From NCBI GenBank assembly GCA_947495295.1, contig CANLYJ010000003.1, forward strand, positions 62,001-126,000: DNA of 64,000 nt. Direction: 5' to 3'. This document shows positions 41,809-50,623 of this stretch, piece after piece (the first letter of the stretch is position 1; every line of letters begins with the position of its first letter). Origin of the DNA: an uncultured Paracoccaceae bacterium. GTDB taxonomy: Bacteria; Pseudomonadota; Alphaproteobacteria; Rhodobacterales; Rhodobacteraceae. Made by a program: the position numbers and the translations under genes. The notes under the pieces are model-generated. The model was not told where the DNA came from, ran no database searches, and was given only the letters and a program-made list of their open reading frames with translations.

Positions 41809-41854
41809 CAAACTTTCTTGGAAAGTTTGTATTCAAAATCTCACAGAGATTTTG
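41809..41854. terminator. Double hairpin between convergent genes
   Basis: Two perfect hairpins stand in a row: CAAACTTTC-TTG-GAAAGTTTG (41809-41829) and CAAAATCTC-ACA-GAGATTTTG (41834-41854). The A/T-rich arms give each the shape of a rho-independent terminator on either strand. The second overlaps the end of the PIN gene. Confidence 0.7.
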
Positions 41855-42392
41855 CCACCAGCGCTTTACCGAACCGTGGCAGGCGCGCCTTTTTCATCAA
41901 GGCGCGCATCTCCCATTCCCGTTCTGACAGCCGGTTCGCCTTGGCCAGCACCCCATCAGCTACGCCCCGGACCTGATCCGGGGCCTCTTCCAGCAACCCG
42001 CGTAGAAACGCATCCGGGTTCACACGGAAAACACCCTCTTCGGCCAGAATACTGCCTGGGAAATCCTTGGCATTGAGCGTCATGATCGCATCGCATGACC
42101 CGGCCACCGCCGCCGCCAGCACATGAACGTCATCTGGATCCGGCAACCAAAGCCGCGCTTGCAGCCCATGATGTTCCGGCACAATCGCATTGGGGAATAT
42201 CGCACTCAAAGCCGCAATCTCGCCGCGCGCAATGACCTCCTGCCCCGCCCCCAGTTTCACTGTCGCCCGCGCCCATTCTTCCAGGATGCGGGCGGACCAT
42301 CGCGCCTCAAACAACCCTTCGCGTGCGCAGCCCAGAACCACCTCACGCATCACTGTCGGGTACAGTACGCAAGCGTCAATCAGCACCCTCAT
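41841..42392 (-). CDS. PIN-domain protein (RSP_2648 family)
   Basis: A 183-residue PIN-fold nuclease-like protein. The acidic site is RVLIDACVLYPTVM (Asp near residue 6), SARILEEWARATVKLG, DPDDVHVLAAAVAGSCDAIMTLNAKDFPG. It matches the Rhodobacteraceae PIN family seen beside RlmI-like methyltransferases, not the VapC toxin type: no antitoxin gene is adjacent and the partner is a methyltransferase gene with which it overlaps by 4 bp (ATGA). An RNA-processing role is likely. The C-terminal part of the gene holds a palindromic repeat at 41964-41987. Confidence 0.85.
   Translation of the reverse strand: MRVLIDACVLYPTVMREVVLGCAREGLFEARWSARILEEWARATVKLGAGQEVIARGEIAALSAIFPNAIVPEHHGLQARLWLPDPDDVHVLAAAVAGSCDAIMTLNAKDFPGSILAEEGVFRVNPDAFLRGLLEEAPDQVRGVADGVLAKANRLSEREWEMRALMKKARLPRFGKALVAKSL
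41964..41987. repeat. REP-like palindrome inside the PIN gene
   Basis: The 24 bases are close to an internal half of the intergenic repeat at 46868-46935, with four differences, and stay palindromic around CCCCGG-N5-TCCGGGG. The reading frame passes through it without a stop (EEAPDQVRGVA). Confidence 0.5.
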
Positions 42393-43591
42393 AGACGGTA
42401 GAATACGGCTTTCAGATAGCCGCTTTCGGCCAGATGCGGCATCAACGGGTGATCAGGTCCGGCGAAGCCGTTATGAATGATCTGGCCCCGCCTGCCCCCG
42501 CGCCCAATACCACGCGAACAGGCATTGCGAAACTTGGTCAGATCAGCCGCGTGTGAACAGGAACACAATCCCAGATATCCGCCATCGGCGACCAAAGGGG
42601 CGGCCAGCCGGGCAATCCGCTCATACGCCCGCAGCCCTGCGTCCAGCGCCTGCCGCGACGGCGCAAAGGCTGGCGGATCACAGATCACCAGATCAAACTG
42701 CGCACCCTCTTCCGCCAGCGCCGTCAATTGGGCAAAGGCATCGCCCTTCCGGGTTGTAAACCGGTCCGTCATCCCCATCTGTTCGGCCCCTTGCGCGGCC
42801 AAATCCAGCGCAGGCTGCGACCCGTCCACCGCCAGAACCGACTGCGCCCCGCCCGCCAAAGCAGCCAGGCCAAAACCACCAACATGCGAAAACATATCCA
42901 AAACTCGCGCGCCCGTGGCCAGTCGGGCGGCAAAGGCGTGATTTTCGCGCTGATCAAAGAACAACCCGGTCTTTTGGCCGCCCATAACGTCGGCCAGATA
43001 GGCGGCACCATTCATCGGAACAGGAATAGGCGCATCAGGGGCTGCACCATGCGGGACGGCCATGACCTCCTCCAGCCCTTCCAACCCGCGCGCCCGCCCG
43101 GTGCCATTGGACACAACTGTGCTGACGCCTGTGACCTCGACCAATGCGGCGACGAGCGGGGCCAGCAGGCCGTCGGCCCATGCTGCATTTGGCTGAATCA
43201 CAGCCAGATCGCCGAAGCGGTCAATAATCACGCCGGGCAAGCCATCGGCCTCGGCATGGATCAGGCGATAGAACGGGGCATCATAAAGCCGGGCGCGATG
43301 GGCGAGCGCCCGCGCGATCCGGGCGGCAAACCACGCCTGACCGATCACCGCCGTCGGATCACGATCCAGCATGCGGCAAATGATTTTTGAGGTCGGGTTG
43401 ACCGCAACAACGCCCAATGGATGGCGGGCGCTTTCCTCTAACACGGCAATGGTACCGGGTGGCAGCGCGCGCGTGCGCCTGTCGGTCACCAACTCGTTGG
43501 CATAGACCCAAGGAAAACCATGGCGGATCGCCCGTACTTCGGCTTTGGGGGTTAATCTGACGGTGGCGGATGTGGGGGCTGCACTATTCAT
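42389..43591 (-). CDS. RlmI-like rRNA methyltransferase (RSP_2647 family)
   Basis: A 400-residue class I SAM-dependent methyltransferase with an N-terminal PUA-type domain. The PUA segment (residues ~10-90) contains AIRHGFPWVYANELV. The methyltransferase motif I is RVLDMFSHVGGFGLAALAGGA (near residue 235), preceded by KTGLFFDQRENHAFAARLA, and the catalytic motif is LVICDPPAFAPSRQAL; the nearby Cys of RlmI-type enzymes is in LGLCSCSHAADLTKF. It would methylate cytosine C5 in 23S rRNA. It overlaps the PIN gene by 4 bp. Confidence 0.9.
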   Translation of the reverse strand: MNSAAPTSATVRLTPKAEVRAIRHGFPWVYANELVTDRRTRALPPGTIAVLEESARHPLGVVAVNPTSKIICRMLDRDPTAVIGQAWFAARIARALAHRARLYDAPFYRLIHAEADGLPGVIIDRFGDLAVIQPNAAWADGLLAPLVAALVEVTGVSTVVSNGTGRARGLEGLEEVMAVPHGAAPDAPIPVPMNGAAYLADVMGGQKTGLFFDQRENHAFAARLATGARVLDMFSHVGGFGLAALAGGAQSVLAVDGSQPALDLAAQGAEQMGMTDRFTTRKGDAFAQLTALAEEGAQFDLVICDPPAFAPSRQALDAGLRAYERIARLAAPLVADGGYLGLCSCSHAADLTKFRNACSRGIGRGGRRGQIIHNGFAGPDHPLMPHLAESGYLKAVFYRL

Positions 43592-43635
43592 GCCCGCCCC
43601 TTACCTGCATTCACGCAAGGTGAAAAGTGCGGCGA

Positions 43636-44193
43636 TCAGGAAAGCTCGCGCCGCAACACCTGCGTCAGGAAATCCGTTACCCGAACCTTCTGGGTCTGGC
43701 CGCTTTGTTCCAAGACCACGGCCTGCGAACCGCCAGGGGCATCCAGATTGGCCACCACGCGACGCACCGGTTCGATCACGACACCGGATCCGGCATCCCG
43801 CACCGTCATTAAGAAGATGATGTTGTAGACGCCACCAACCGAATACCGGGTTCGGTCAGTCACCCCATGAAATCGTACCAGTTGTACGTCTATGACAACC
43901 GGCTGACTGCCGCGCAACGCTGGCTTGTTACGGGCAACAGCCGTTTCAAACATCGCCGCAATCTGCGGAATACGCTCGCCCCACGGATCGCCACGCCAGA
44001 CGACATCAGCGATCGGGTAATATCCCGTGGCTTCAGACACTTTCAGTTCAGGTGACGCAGAAAATCGCATATCAACAAGCTGATAAGATCGCTGCACGCC
44101 TTCTGGTGCGGTACTTCGCACGCCCGTTTGCCCACCAGCACAGGCGACCAAACCGACCAACATGACAAGCGCCACCAGCAACCTTTTAAACAT
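43636..44193 (-). CDS. Conserved lipoprotein (DUF6778-like)
   Basis: A 185-residue lipoprotein with lipobox LVACAG (Cys near residue 18). The mature part contains VRSTAPEGVQRSYQLVDMRFSASPEL, WRGDPWGERIPQIAAMFETAV and IIFLMTVRDAGSGVV, a mixed alpha/beta domain I recall as a conserved Rhodobacteraceae family. Envelope location and function beyond that are unknown. It is divergent from edd, with an operator in the shared intergenic region. Confidence 0.75.
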   Translation of the reverse strand: MFKRLLVALVMLVGLVACAGGQTGVRSTAPEGVQRSYQLVDMRFSASPELKVSEATGYYPIADVVWRGDPWGERIPQIAAMFETAVARNKPALRGSQPVVIDVQLVRFHGVTDRTRYSVGGVYNIIFLMTVRDAGSGVVIEPVRRVVANLDAPGGSQAVVLEQSGQTQKVRVTDFLTQVLRRELS

Positions 44194-44310
44194 TATCCAT
44201 CACCTCAACAAATGCGTCTTAGCTTCGATCCGATAACAACGGTCAATGGCACGATTAAGGCAAATTTCGTGCAATTGTCCTCGTTTTTACCGGGATCGGC
44301 TCACCCGATC

Positions 44311-44326
44311 TTGTTAGCGCTAACAA
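44311..44326. promoter_or_regulatory. LacI-family operator before edd
   Basis: TTGTTAGCGCTAACAA is a perfect 16-bp palindrome with the core GTTA-N4-TAAC, the same core as the two operators at 6310-6384. Its centre is 53 bp upstream of the edd start codon (44372). Confidence 0.75.
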
Positions 44327-44371
44327 CGCATGTTACTATACGCCGAACGCCCCAGTCATCAGAGGACCAAG

Positions 44372-46177
44372 ATGCCACTTCACCCCACGATTGCCGCCGT
44401 GACAGACCGTGTTCGGGCGCGCTCCGAAGGCCCCCGGCGCAAATATCTTGATACGATGGCACGGGCCGCTGCCGAAGGCCCCCGGCGCGCACATCTGACT
44501 TGCGGCAATCAGGCCCATGCCTATGCCGCCATGGGCGATGACAAAGCTGCATTGACCAGCGCGCCCACCCCCAACCTTGGGATCGTCACAGCCTATAATG
44601 ACATGCTGTCAGCGCATCAGCCCTTTGAACGCTATCCTGATCTGATCCGTGCTGCGGCCCGTGCATCGGGTGGCACAGCGCAGGTGGCCGGCGGCGTGCC
44701 CGCCATGTGCGATGGGGTGACCCAGGGCCAGACAGGTATGGAATTGTCACTGTTTTCACGCGATGTGATCGCATTGGCCGCGGGTGTCGGCCTGTCGCAT
44801 AACGTCTTTGATGCAAGCGTTTATCTGGGCGTCTGCGACAAGATTGTGCCGGGGTTGGTGATAGCAGCGGCAACATTCGGCTATATCCCTGGCATCTTTA
44901 TCCCGGCGGGGCCCATGACCTCGGGCTTGCCCAATGACCAAAAAGCCAAGGTCCGCCAGCAATTCGCCACCGGCGAGGTTGGGCGCGATGAGCTGATGGC
45001 GGCAGAGATGGCCTCTTACCATGGGCCGGGCACCTGCACCTTTTATGGGACAGCCAATACCAACCAGATGTTGATGGAATTCATGGGGCTGCACATGCCT
45101 GGTGCGTCCTTCGTGAACCCCGGCACGCCACTTCGCGATGCGCTGACCACGGCAGCAACCGAACGCGCGCTTTCAATCACAGCGCTTGGCAATGATTATC
45201 GCCCGGTTTGCGACATTCTGGATGAACGCGCCTTTGTGAACGGCCTTGTCGGCTTGATGGCCACGGGCGGGTCCACCAACCTGGTCATCCACCTCCCCGC
45301 CATGGCGCGGGCGGCAGGGATCATTCTTGATCTCGAAGATTTCAGCGATCTGTCAGAGGTCACGCCATTGATGGCCAAGGTTTACCCCAACGGGCTCGCA
45401 GACGTGAACCATTTCCACGCGGCCGGCGGTTTGGGGTTCATGATTGGCGAACTGCTGAATGCCGGGCTGCTGCACCCCGATACCAAAACCGTCGCAGGCG
45501 ACGGGCTGGACCTGTACACCAAAGACCCCAAACTGACCGATGGCCGAATTACCTATGCTGACGGAACTGGCGAGACGCTGAATGACAAAATCCTGCGCCC
45601 GGCCAGCAACCCGTTCCACAGCCATGGCGGCCTGACCCAGTTGTCGGGCAATCTGGGGCGGGGGGTCATCAAGACCTCCGCCGTTGCCGAAGAACGGCAT
45701 GTTATCGAAGCCCCTGCCCGCGTCTTTCACACCCAGGACGCTGTGAAAGAGGCGTTCAAGGCGGGCGAGCTGACCAGCGACACGGTCATCGTCGTGCGCT
45801 TTCAGGGACCGAAATCCAACGGCATGCCGGAACTGCACGGTCTGACACCGACGCTGGCTGTGTTGCAGGATCGCGGGTTGAAAGTGGCACTGGTGACCGA
45901 TGGGCGCATGTCGGGTGCATCCGGCAAAGTGCCTTCCGCCATCCATGTCTGCCCCGAAGCCGCCGATCACGGGCCGATCAGCCTGATCAAGGATGGCGAT
46001 ATCATCCGACTTGACGCCACCAAAGGCACCATTGATGTGCTGAGCGTTGATCTGGCAACACGCAGCCCCGCCACCGCAGACCTTAGCGGCAATGGCACCG
46101 GCGTCGGGCGCGAGCTTTTCGAATGCTTCCGCCAGAATGTTGGCCTTGCCGCCGATGGCGCCGGGGTGGTCGTGTGA
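44372..46177 (+). CDS. edd: 6-phosphogluconate dehydratase
   Basis: A 601-residue [4Fe-4S] dehydratase making 2-keto-3-deoxy-6-phosphogluconate. It carries [43 protein letters not shown] with the first cluster Cys, [14 protein letters not shown] and [16 protein letters not shown] precedes the ATG at 44372; the frame is open 14 codons further. The two genes edd and eda form the Entner-Doudoroff core and are preceded by a LacI-family operator, so they are probably induced by gluconate or another sugar acid. Confidence 0.95.
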   Translation: MPLHPTIAAVTDRVRARSEGPRRKYLDTMARAAAEGPRRAHLTCGNQAHAYAAMGDDKAALTSAPTPNLGIVTAYNDMLSAHQPFERYPDLIRAAARASGGTAQVAGGVPAMCDGVTQGQTGMELSLFSRDVIALAAGVGLSHNVFDASVYLGVCDKIVPGLVIAAATFGYIPGIFIPAGPMTSGLPNDQKAKVRQQFATGEVGRDELMAAEMASYHGPGTCTFYGTANTNQMLMEFMGLHMPGASFVNPGTPLRDALTTAATERALSITALGNDYRPVCDILDERAFVNGLVGLMATGGSTNLVIHLPAMARAAGIILDLEDFSDLSEVTPLMAKVYPNGLADVNHFHAAGGLGFMIGELLNAGLLHPDTKTVAGDGLDLYTKDPKLTDGRITYADGTGETLNDKILRPASNPFHSHGGLTQLSGNLGRGVIKTSAVAEERHVIEAPARVFHTQDAVKEAFKAGELTSDTVIVVRFQGPKSNGMPELHGLTPTLAVLQDRGLKVALVTDGRMSGASGKVPSAIHVCPEAADHGPISLIKDGDIIRLDATKGTIDVLSVDLATRSPATADLSGNGTGVGRELFECFRQNVGLAADGAGVVV

Positions 46178-46220
46178 TGCAACCCCGACCTTTTTCCCAA
46201 ATTAACAAGAGATTTATGAA

Positions 46221-46862
46221 ATGACCCCACAGGACGCCTCAGCCGCTGCTGCCAAGATTTGTCTGCTTGCCCCTGTTGTCCCGGTTCTGGTTGTGGATGA
46301 CGCCGCCATCGCCGCCGATCTGGCGCAGGCACTGGTCGCAGGCGGCCTGCCGGCGCTTGAGGTGACGCTGCGTACCCCTGCCGCCCTTGACGTGATCCGC
46401 GAAATGGCAACTGTTCCGGGCGGGGCCGTTGGCGCAGGCACATTGCTGACACCAAAAGACGTCGAAGAGGCAAAGAAAGCCGGGGCCACATTCGGCGTGT
46501 CCCCCGGGGCGACGGGTATTCTGCTGGATGCCTGTGAAGCCAATGACCTGCCGCTTTTGCCCGGTGCAGCCACGGCATCGGAAGCGATGCGACTGCTGGA
46601 ACGGGGCTACACAGTCCAAAAATTCTTTCCGGCCGAAGCCAATGGCGGCGCCCCGGCGCTCAAAGCCATTGGTGCGCCGATCCCGCAGGTGAAATTCTGC
46701 CCAACCGGCGGCGTCAGTCTGCGGAATGCCAACGACTACCTGTCGCTTGGCAACTCGCTTTGCGTTGGCGGGTCATGGGTCGCACCAAAAGACAAAGTTC
46801 AGTCTGGCGACTGGGCAGGCATCACAGCATTGGCAGCAGAGGCGGCAGGCCTGCCACGATAA
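46221..46862 (+). CDS. eda: KDPG aldolase
   Basis: A 213-residue class I aldolase splitting 2-keto-3-deoxy-6-phosphogluconate into pyruvate and glyceraldehyde 3-phosphate. Core parts are PVVPVLVVDDAAIAADLAQAL, GLPALEVTLRT with the Glu base, GAVGAGTLL, PGAATASEAM and the Schiff-base lysine in VQKFFPAEANGG (near residue 131), with VKFCPTGGVS after it. It follows edd by 43 bp. A long inverted repeat lies just after its stop. Confidence 0.95.
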   Translation: MTPQDASAAAAKICLLAPVVPVLVVDDAAIAADLAQALVAGGLPALEVTLRTPAALDVIREMATVPGGAVGAGTLLTPKDVEEAKKAGATFGVSPGATGILLDACEANDLPLLPGAATASEAMRLLERGYTVQKFFPAEANGGAPALKAIGAPIPQVKFCPTGGVSLRNANDYLSLGNSLCVGGSWVAPKDKVQSGDWAGITALAAEAAGLPR

Positions 46863-46867
46863 GAACC

Positions 46868-46935
46868 CGTCCCGGACTTGATCCGGGACCTCATGGTCGG
46901 TTCAGGCTGAGGTCCCGGATCAAGTCCGGGACGGA
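46868..46935. repeat. Long REP-like inverted repeat, possible bidirectional terminator
   Basis: Two perfect 27-base arms (46868-46894 and 46909-46935) around a 14-base loop. Each arm is itself nearly palindromic around CCCGGACTTGATCCGGG, a repeat unit widespread in alphaproteobacterial intergenic regions. It lies between the convergent eda and 93-residue genes; the second arm codes for the last residues and stop of the latter. Confidence 0.85.
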
Positions 46936-47201
46936 TCTACGCGGGCCGCACGCCCACCGCGCCTGCGCGGCGCTTGCGTGTCTTGCAGTGCCGCGACCAA
47001 TGTCTGCGTCATCGGATGGCTGGTCGGCTGATCGGCATATTGCACCAACAGTTCCTGCACCACGTTTTTGATCTCAGCTCCGACCGGCACACCCAGCGCC
47101 CAATCAAGGAATATCGTCCGGCACTCCGCCACGGTGATCCCATCAATCCGGTAGGCCTCTCTGATAAGGCCCTTGGGGTCGCGCGGATCGCGATCCATCA
47201 C
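46920..47201 (-). CDS. Conserved small protein downstream of glnE (93 aa)
   Basis: A 93-residue protein (MMDRDPRDPKGLIREAYRID, then GITVAECRTIFLDWALGVPVGAEIKNVVQELLVQYADQPTSHPMTQTL), with a basic C-terminus. I recall such proteins after glnE in Rhodobacteraceae but know no function. It overlaps the glnE stop by 4 bp (ATGA), so it is translationally coupled to glnE and may act in nitrogen control. The last six codons and the stop fall in the REP-like repeat at 46909-46935, so its tail may be repeat-derived. Confidence 0.72.
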   Translation of the reverse strand: MMDRDPRDPKGLIREAYRIDGITVAECRTIFLDWALGVPVGAEIKNVVQELLVQYADQPTSHPMTQTLVAALQDTQAPRRRGGRAARVDPSRT

Positions 47202-49957
47202 ACCGCACCCAATTCGCGCGAGATCACAGCATCCGCCACCCCAGCCGCAGCATCAATCGCCTGTTTCAGTTCATCCATCGTCTCAAACCCCGTTTCGCGC
47301 AGCAGAAAACGACGCCCCCCCTCGCCCAAAGCATCGGGATCAAGCGGTCCGCCCGTCAGCAATCGCGCCGCTGCCTGCACCCGCCAGAAAAGCCCCGCCG
47401 CATCACTCACGGCCTGCGCGTCTGCGGCATTAATCCAGCCATCCGCGACACCGGCGGTCAATTGACCCTCCAGATCATGCGCGGCGCTGCCCGCACGCAA
47501 GGCACAGGCCTGCGCAAACAGTTCGGCATCCTGCAAACGGCCGGGGCCAATCTTGGCGTCCCAATCACCTTGCGGGGGCTTGGCTTCCGCAATCCGGGCG
47601 CGCATATCGGCAAGGTCGGGCAGTACCTGCGCGCCCTGCCCTTTTTCGGCCAACAAGGGCACGCGAAACCCCTCCAGTTCGGCGCCAATCTCTGCCACCC
47701 CGGCAACCGGGCGGGCGCGGGTCAGCGCCAGATGCTCCCATGTCCAGGCCTCTTCACGCTGATACGTTCGGAATGCATCCAGCGATGTGGCCACCGGCCC
47801 CTGACGGCCCGACGGGCGCAGCCGCATATCAACCTCATATAACCGGCCCTCGGCCATCTGCGCGCTTAGTGCGGTGACAAGCGCCTGCGTCAATCTGGCA
47901 TAATAGGCCCGCGTGGCCAAGGGGCGCCGCCCGTCAGAAGCATCAATACCGGGCGCGTCATAGATCACGATCAAATCCAGATCTGATTCGGCGTTCAAAC
48001 GGGCCGCCCCCAGCGACCCCATGCCCAGTACAACCGCACCCCGGCCCGGCATATCGCCATGTTTGCGGGCAAACTCGGCCACGATAACAGGCCAAAGCCC
48101 GGTCAGGACGGCTTCAGCTAATTCGGCATATTGCTGGCCGCTGGTGGCGGCATCGATCAGGCCACGCAGATGATGCACACCGATACGGAAATGCCATTCC
48201 TTAGCCCAACGGCGGGCGGCAATCAGCTGCGCCTCGTAATCGGGGGCAGCTGCCAAAATCGCCTGCACATCTGCAACCAGCCCATCCGTTCCCGGCCATG
48301 CATCAAAAAACGCACCGCCAATCACCGCATCCAACACACCTGCATTGCGCGACAGATATTGCGCAAGTGCCGGGGCTGTCGCTGCGATATCAACGATCAG
48401 CTGGGTCAGTTGCGGGTTCGCCTCGAACAGGGAAAACAATTGCACCCCCGCAGGCAGGCCTGCCAGAAAACCATCAAACTGGGTCAAGGCTTCGTCCGGG
48501 CGGGCGGCATCTTGCAGGCTGGCCATGATTTGCGGCGTCAGACGGTCAAATATTTCGGTCGCACGCTGTGATCGCAAGGCCGGATAGCTATGCCAACGGG
48601 CCACAACATCACGCCCCCAGTCTGACGTGACTGGGGCCGCCGGTTCGGGTGCAAAAAAACCTTCGGTCAGCGCATGAACGTCTTCCAACCGATCCGTCAG
48701 GTCGCGGCGGAGCGGCGCCAGATCACGCCCCATAAAGGCTGCCAAGCGATCAAACCCTTCCGCATCATTGGGCAAATGATGGGTCTGGGCGTCATTGATC
48801 ATTTGCAAGCGATGCTCCACCTCGCGATGAAACCTGTAGTGATCATAAAGGGTATCTGCCGTCTCCTGCGGCACCCAATCGGCCTTTGCCAAGCATTGCA
48901 AACCATCATGCGTGCCACGGACGCGCAATGACGGATCGCGGCCACCGGCAATCAACTGACGGGTCTGGGTAAAAAACTCGATCTCGCGAATGCCGCCGCG
49001 GCCCAGCTTCATGTTATGCCCTTCAAGCACCAGCGCACCGCGCAGCCCCTTATGATCACGGATACGCAGACGCATATCATGGGCGTCCTGAATGGCGGCA
49101 AAATCCAGATGCTTGCGCCAGACAAAGGGACGCAGGGTTTTCAAGAACTCCTCGCCTGCCGCAATATCGCCCGCGCAAGCGCGCGCCTTGATATAGGCGG
49201 CACGTTCCCATGTACGACCAACGCTTTCATAATAGCGCTCAGCGGCTTCCATCGACAAGCACACCGGGGTCACGGATGCGTCAGGGCGCAACCGCAAATC
49301 GGTGCGAAACACGTAACCGCCTGCCGCCACATCCGACAGGATCGCTGTCATCCGCCGGGTCACTCGGATGAAGGACGCGCGCGCATCATGGTAATCATCC
49401 GGGTCAAATCGAGTTTCATCAAACAGGCAAATCAGGTCAATGTCCGAGGAATAGTTCAGCTCGCCCGCGCCTATCTTACCCATGGCCAGGGCGGTCATCC
49501 CCCCTGCTGTTTCAGCGTCCTGATCACCGGGCAGCTTGCCGCGTGCAATCTCCGCCCCGACAAGCGCCACTAGACATCTATGGACTGACGCATCCGCAAA
49601 ATCGGTTAGGACCTGCGTGACCTTTTCCAGCGGCCAGACACCGCCAAGATCGGCCAAGGCGGCGATCAATGCGATGCGCCGCTTGGCCTGCCGCAATTCA
49701 GCAGGTAACTGATCCAACGCAATATCGGGGATGCCGCCCAATATGCCCGACACACCGCTTTCAGGATCAGCCAGCGCCTCTGGCAGCCAGTCCGCCTCTG
49801 ACGCAATCAACCCTGCCAGATATGGGCTGCACCCTGCCGCACCCCGGATCAGCGGGCGTAAATCGGCATCAAGACCGGGTAACGCGGTCACGGCATCATC
49901 ACCCCTTTCAGGCTCAAACGGGTCAGGACAACGGGTCTGGCGGGCTGCAATCGACAT
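47198..49957 (-). CDS. glnE: Glutamine synthetase adenylyltransferase/deadenylase GlnE
   Basis: A 919-residue bifunctional enzyme that adds and removes AMP on glutamine synthetase in response to PII and glutamine. Two nucleotidyltransferase domains are visible: N-terminal deadenylase with ALAMGKIGAGELNYSSDIDLICLFD (near residue 165), and C-terminal adenylyltransferase with VLGMGSLGAARLNAESDLDLIVIYD (near residue 640). The start at 49957 (MSIAARQTR) is the likely one; the frame is open 67 codons further. Similar to E. coli GlnE in length (946). Divergent from ybaK. Confidence 0.93.
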   Translation of the reverse strand: MSIAARQTRCPDPFEPERGDDAVTALPGLDADLRPLIRGAAGCSPYLAGLIASEADWLPEALADPESGVSGILGGIPDIALDQLPAELRQAKRRIALIAALADLGGVWPLEKVTQVLTDFADASVHRCLVALVGAEIARGKLPGDQDAETAGGMTALAMGKIGAGELNYSSDIDLICLFDETRFDPDDYHDARASFIRVTRRMTAILSDVAAGGYVFRTDLRLRPDASVTPVCLSMEAAERYYESVGRTWERAAYIKARACAGDIAAGEEFLKTLRPFVWRKHLDFAAIQDAHDMRLRIRDHKGLRGALVLEGHNMKLGRGGIREIEFFTQTRQLIAGGRDPSLRVRGTHDGLQCLAKADWVPQETADTLYDHYRFHREVEHRLQMINDAQTHHLPNDAEGFDRLAAFMGRDLAPLRRDLTDRLEDVHALTEGFFAPEPAAPVTSDWGRDVVARWHSYPALRSQRATEIFDRLTPQIMASLQDAARPDEALTQFDGFLAGLPAGVQLFSLFEANPQLTQLIVDIAATAPALAQYLSRNAGVLDAVIGGAFFDAWPGTDGLVADVQAILAAAPDYEAQLIAARRWAKEWHFRIGVHHLRGLIDAATSGQQYAELAEAVLTGLWPVIVAEFARKHGDMPGRGAVVLGMGSLGAARLNAESDLDLIVIYDAPGIDASDGRRPLATRAYYARLTQALVTALSAQMAEGRLYEVDMRLRPSGRQGPVATSLDAFRTYQREEAWTWEHLALTRARPVAGVAEIGAELEGFRVPLLAEKGQGAQVLPDLADMRARIAEAKPPQGDWDAKIGPGRLQDAELFAQACALRAGSAAHDLEGQLTAGVADGWINAADAQAVSDAAGLFWRVQAAARLLTGGPLDPDALGEGGRRFLLRETGFETMDELKQAIDAAAGVADAVISRELGAV

Positions 49958-50035
49958 GGGCCAACCTTGCGGTCCCCGGACAGTATGGTCAATCAGATCC
50001 GTCCGGTTAAGATGCGCAAAAAAGGAAGGATGATC

Positions 50036-50515
50036 ATGAGCAAAAGCCTCAAACGCGTGACCAAAGCGTTGCATGATGCCGGGCTGGATATCACCCCCAT
50101 TGAAATGGGGGCCGAGACGCGGACAGCCCAACAGGCCGCCGATGCGGCGGGCTGCCATCTGGACCAGATCGCCAAATCGGTGATCTTTGCCGGGCAGACG
50201 TCCGGTCAGGCGATCCTATTCATCACCGCTGGTGGCAATCAGGTCGATAGCGACAAGGCGGCACAGGTCGCGGGCGAACCTTTGGGCAAGGCCGATGCCG
50301 CGCTGATCCGTGCGCAAACGGGATTTGCCATCGGTGGGGTGGCACCCGTGGGGCATCTGAACCCGATACGGGCCTTTATGGACCAGCGTTTGCTGGAATT
50401 TGATGAAATTTTCGCCGCAGCAGGCACGCCACGGCATATCTTTCCCATCTCGCCAACAAAGTTGGTCGAAATCTCCACAGCACAACATGCTGATTTTATT
50501 ACGATTTCTGTATAA
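50036..50515 (+). CDS. YbaK/EbsC-type aminoacyl-tRNA deacylase
   Basis: A 159-residue deacylase that clears mischarged tRNA, Cys-tRNA(Pro) in the E. coli YbaK case. The fold segments are RTAQQAADAAGCHLDQIAKSVIFAGQ (with the catalytic Lys of this family), FAIGGVAPVGHLNPIRAFMD and the GTPRHIFPISPTKLVEIS end. GGAAGGA is eight bases before the ATG. It is divergent from glnE. Distinguishing YbaK from ProX by substrate cannot be done from sequence. Confidence 0.88.
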   Translation: MSKSLKRVTKALHDAGLDITPIEMGAETRTAQQAADAAGCHLDQIAKSVIFAGQTSGQAILFITAGGNQVDSDKAAQVAGEPLGKADAALIRAQTGFAIGGVAPVGHLNPIRAFMDQRLLEFDEIFAAAGTPRHIFPISPTKLVEISTAQHADFITISV

Positions 50516-50527
50516 ATGTAAAAAACC

Positions 50528-50597
50528 TTCACATTAACCCTTGAAGATCAGGCGCACCCTTCCGATATCTAATCATGTGAAAGGCATTCACATTAAC
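50528..50597 (+). promoter_or_regulatory. Repeated TTCACATTAAC upstream of DUF2852 gene
   Basis: TTCACATTAAC occurs twice exactly (50528-50538 and 50587-50597), 59 bp apart, in the promoter region of the next gene. Third, CTCACATTAAC lies at 51642-51652 after the second paralogue. A possible -35/-10 (TTGAAG at 50541, GATATC at 50564) lies between the repeats. Confidence 0.45.
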
Positions 50598-50623
50598 GCA
50601 AACGGACTGATAAGGAGCCGACC

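Noticed and set aside
41841..42392. VapC-type toxin of a toxin-antitoxin pair
   Set aside because: No antitoxin gene lies beside it; the overlap is with an rRNA methyltransferase gene in a pair known from relatives.
46868..46935. CRISPR or attachment site
   Set aside because: A single inverted repeat, not an array of direct repeats, and no integrase or tRNA is adjacent.
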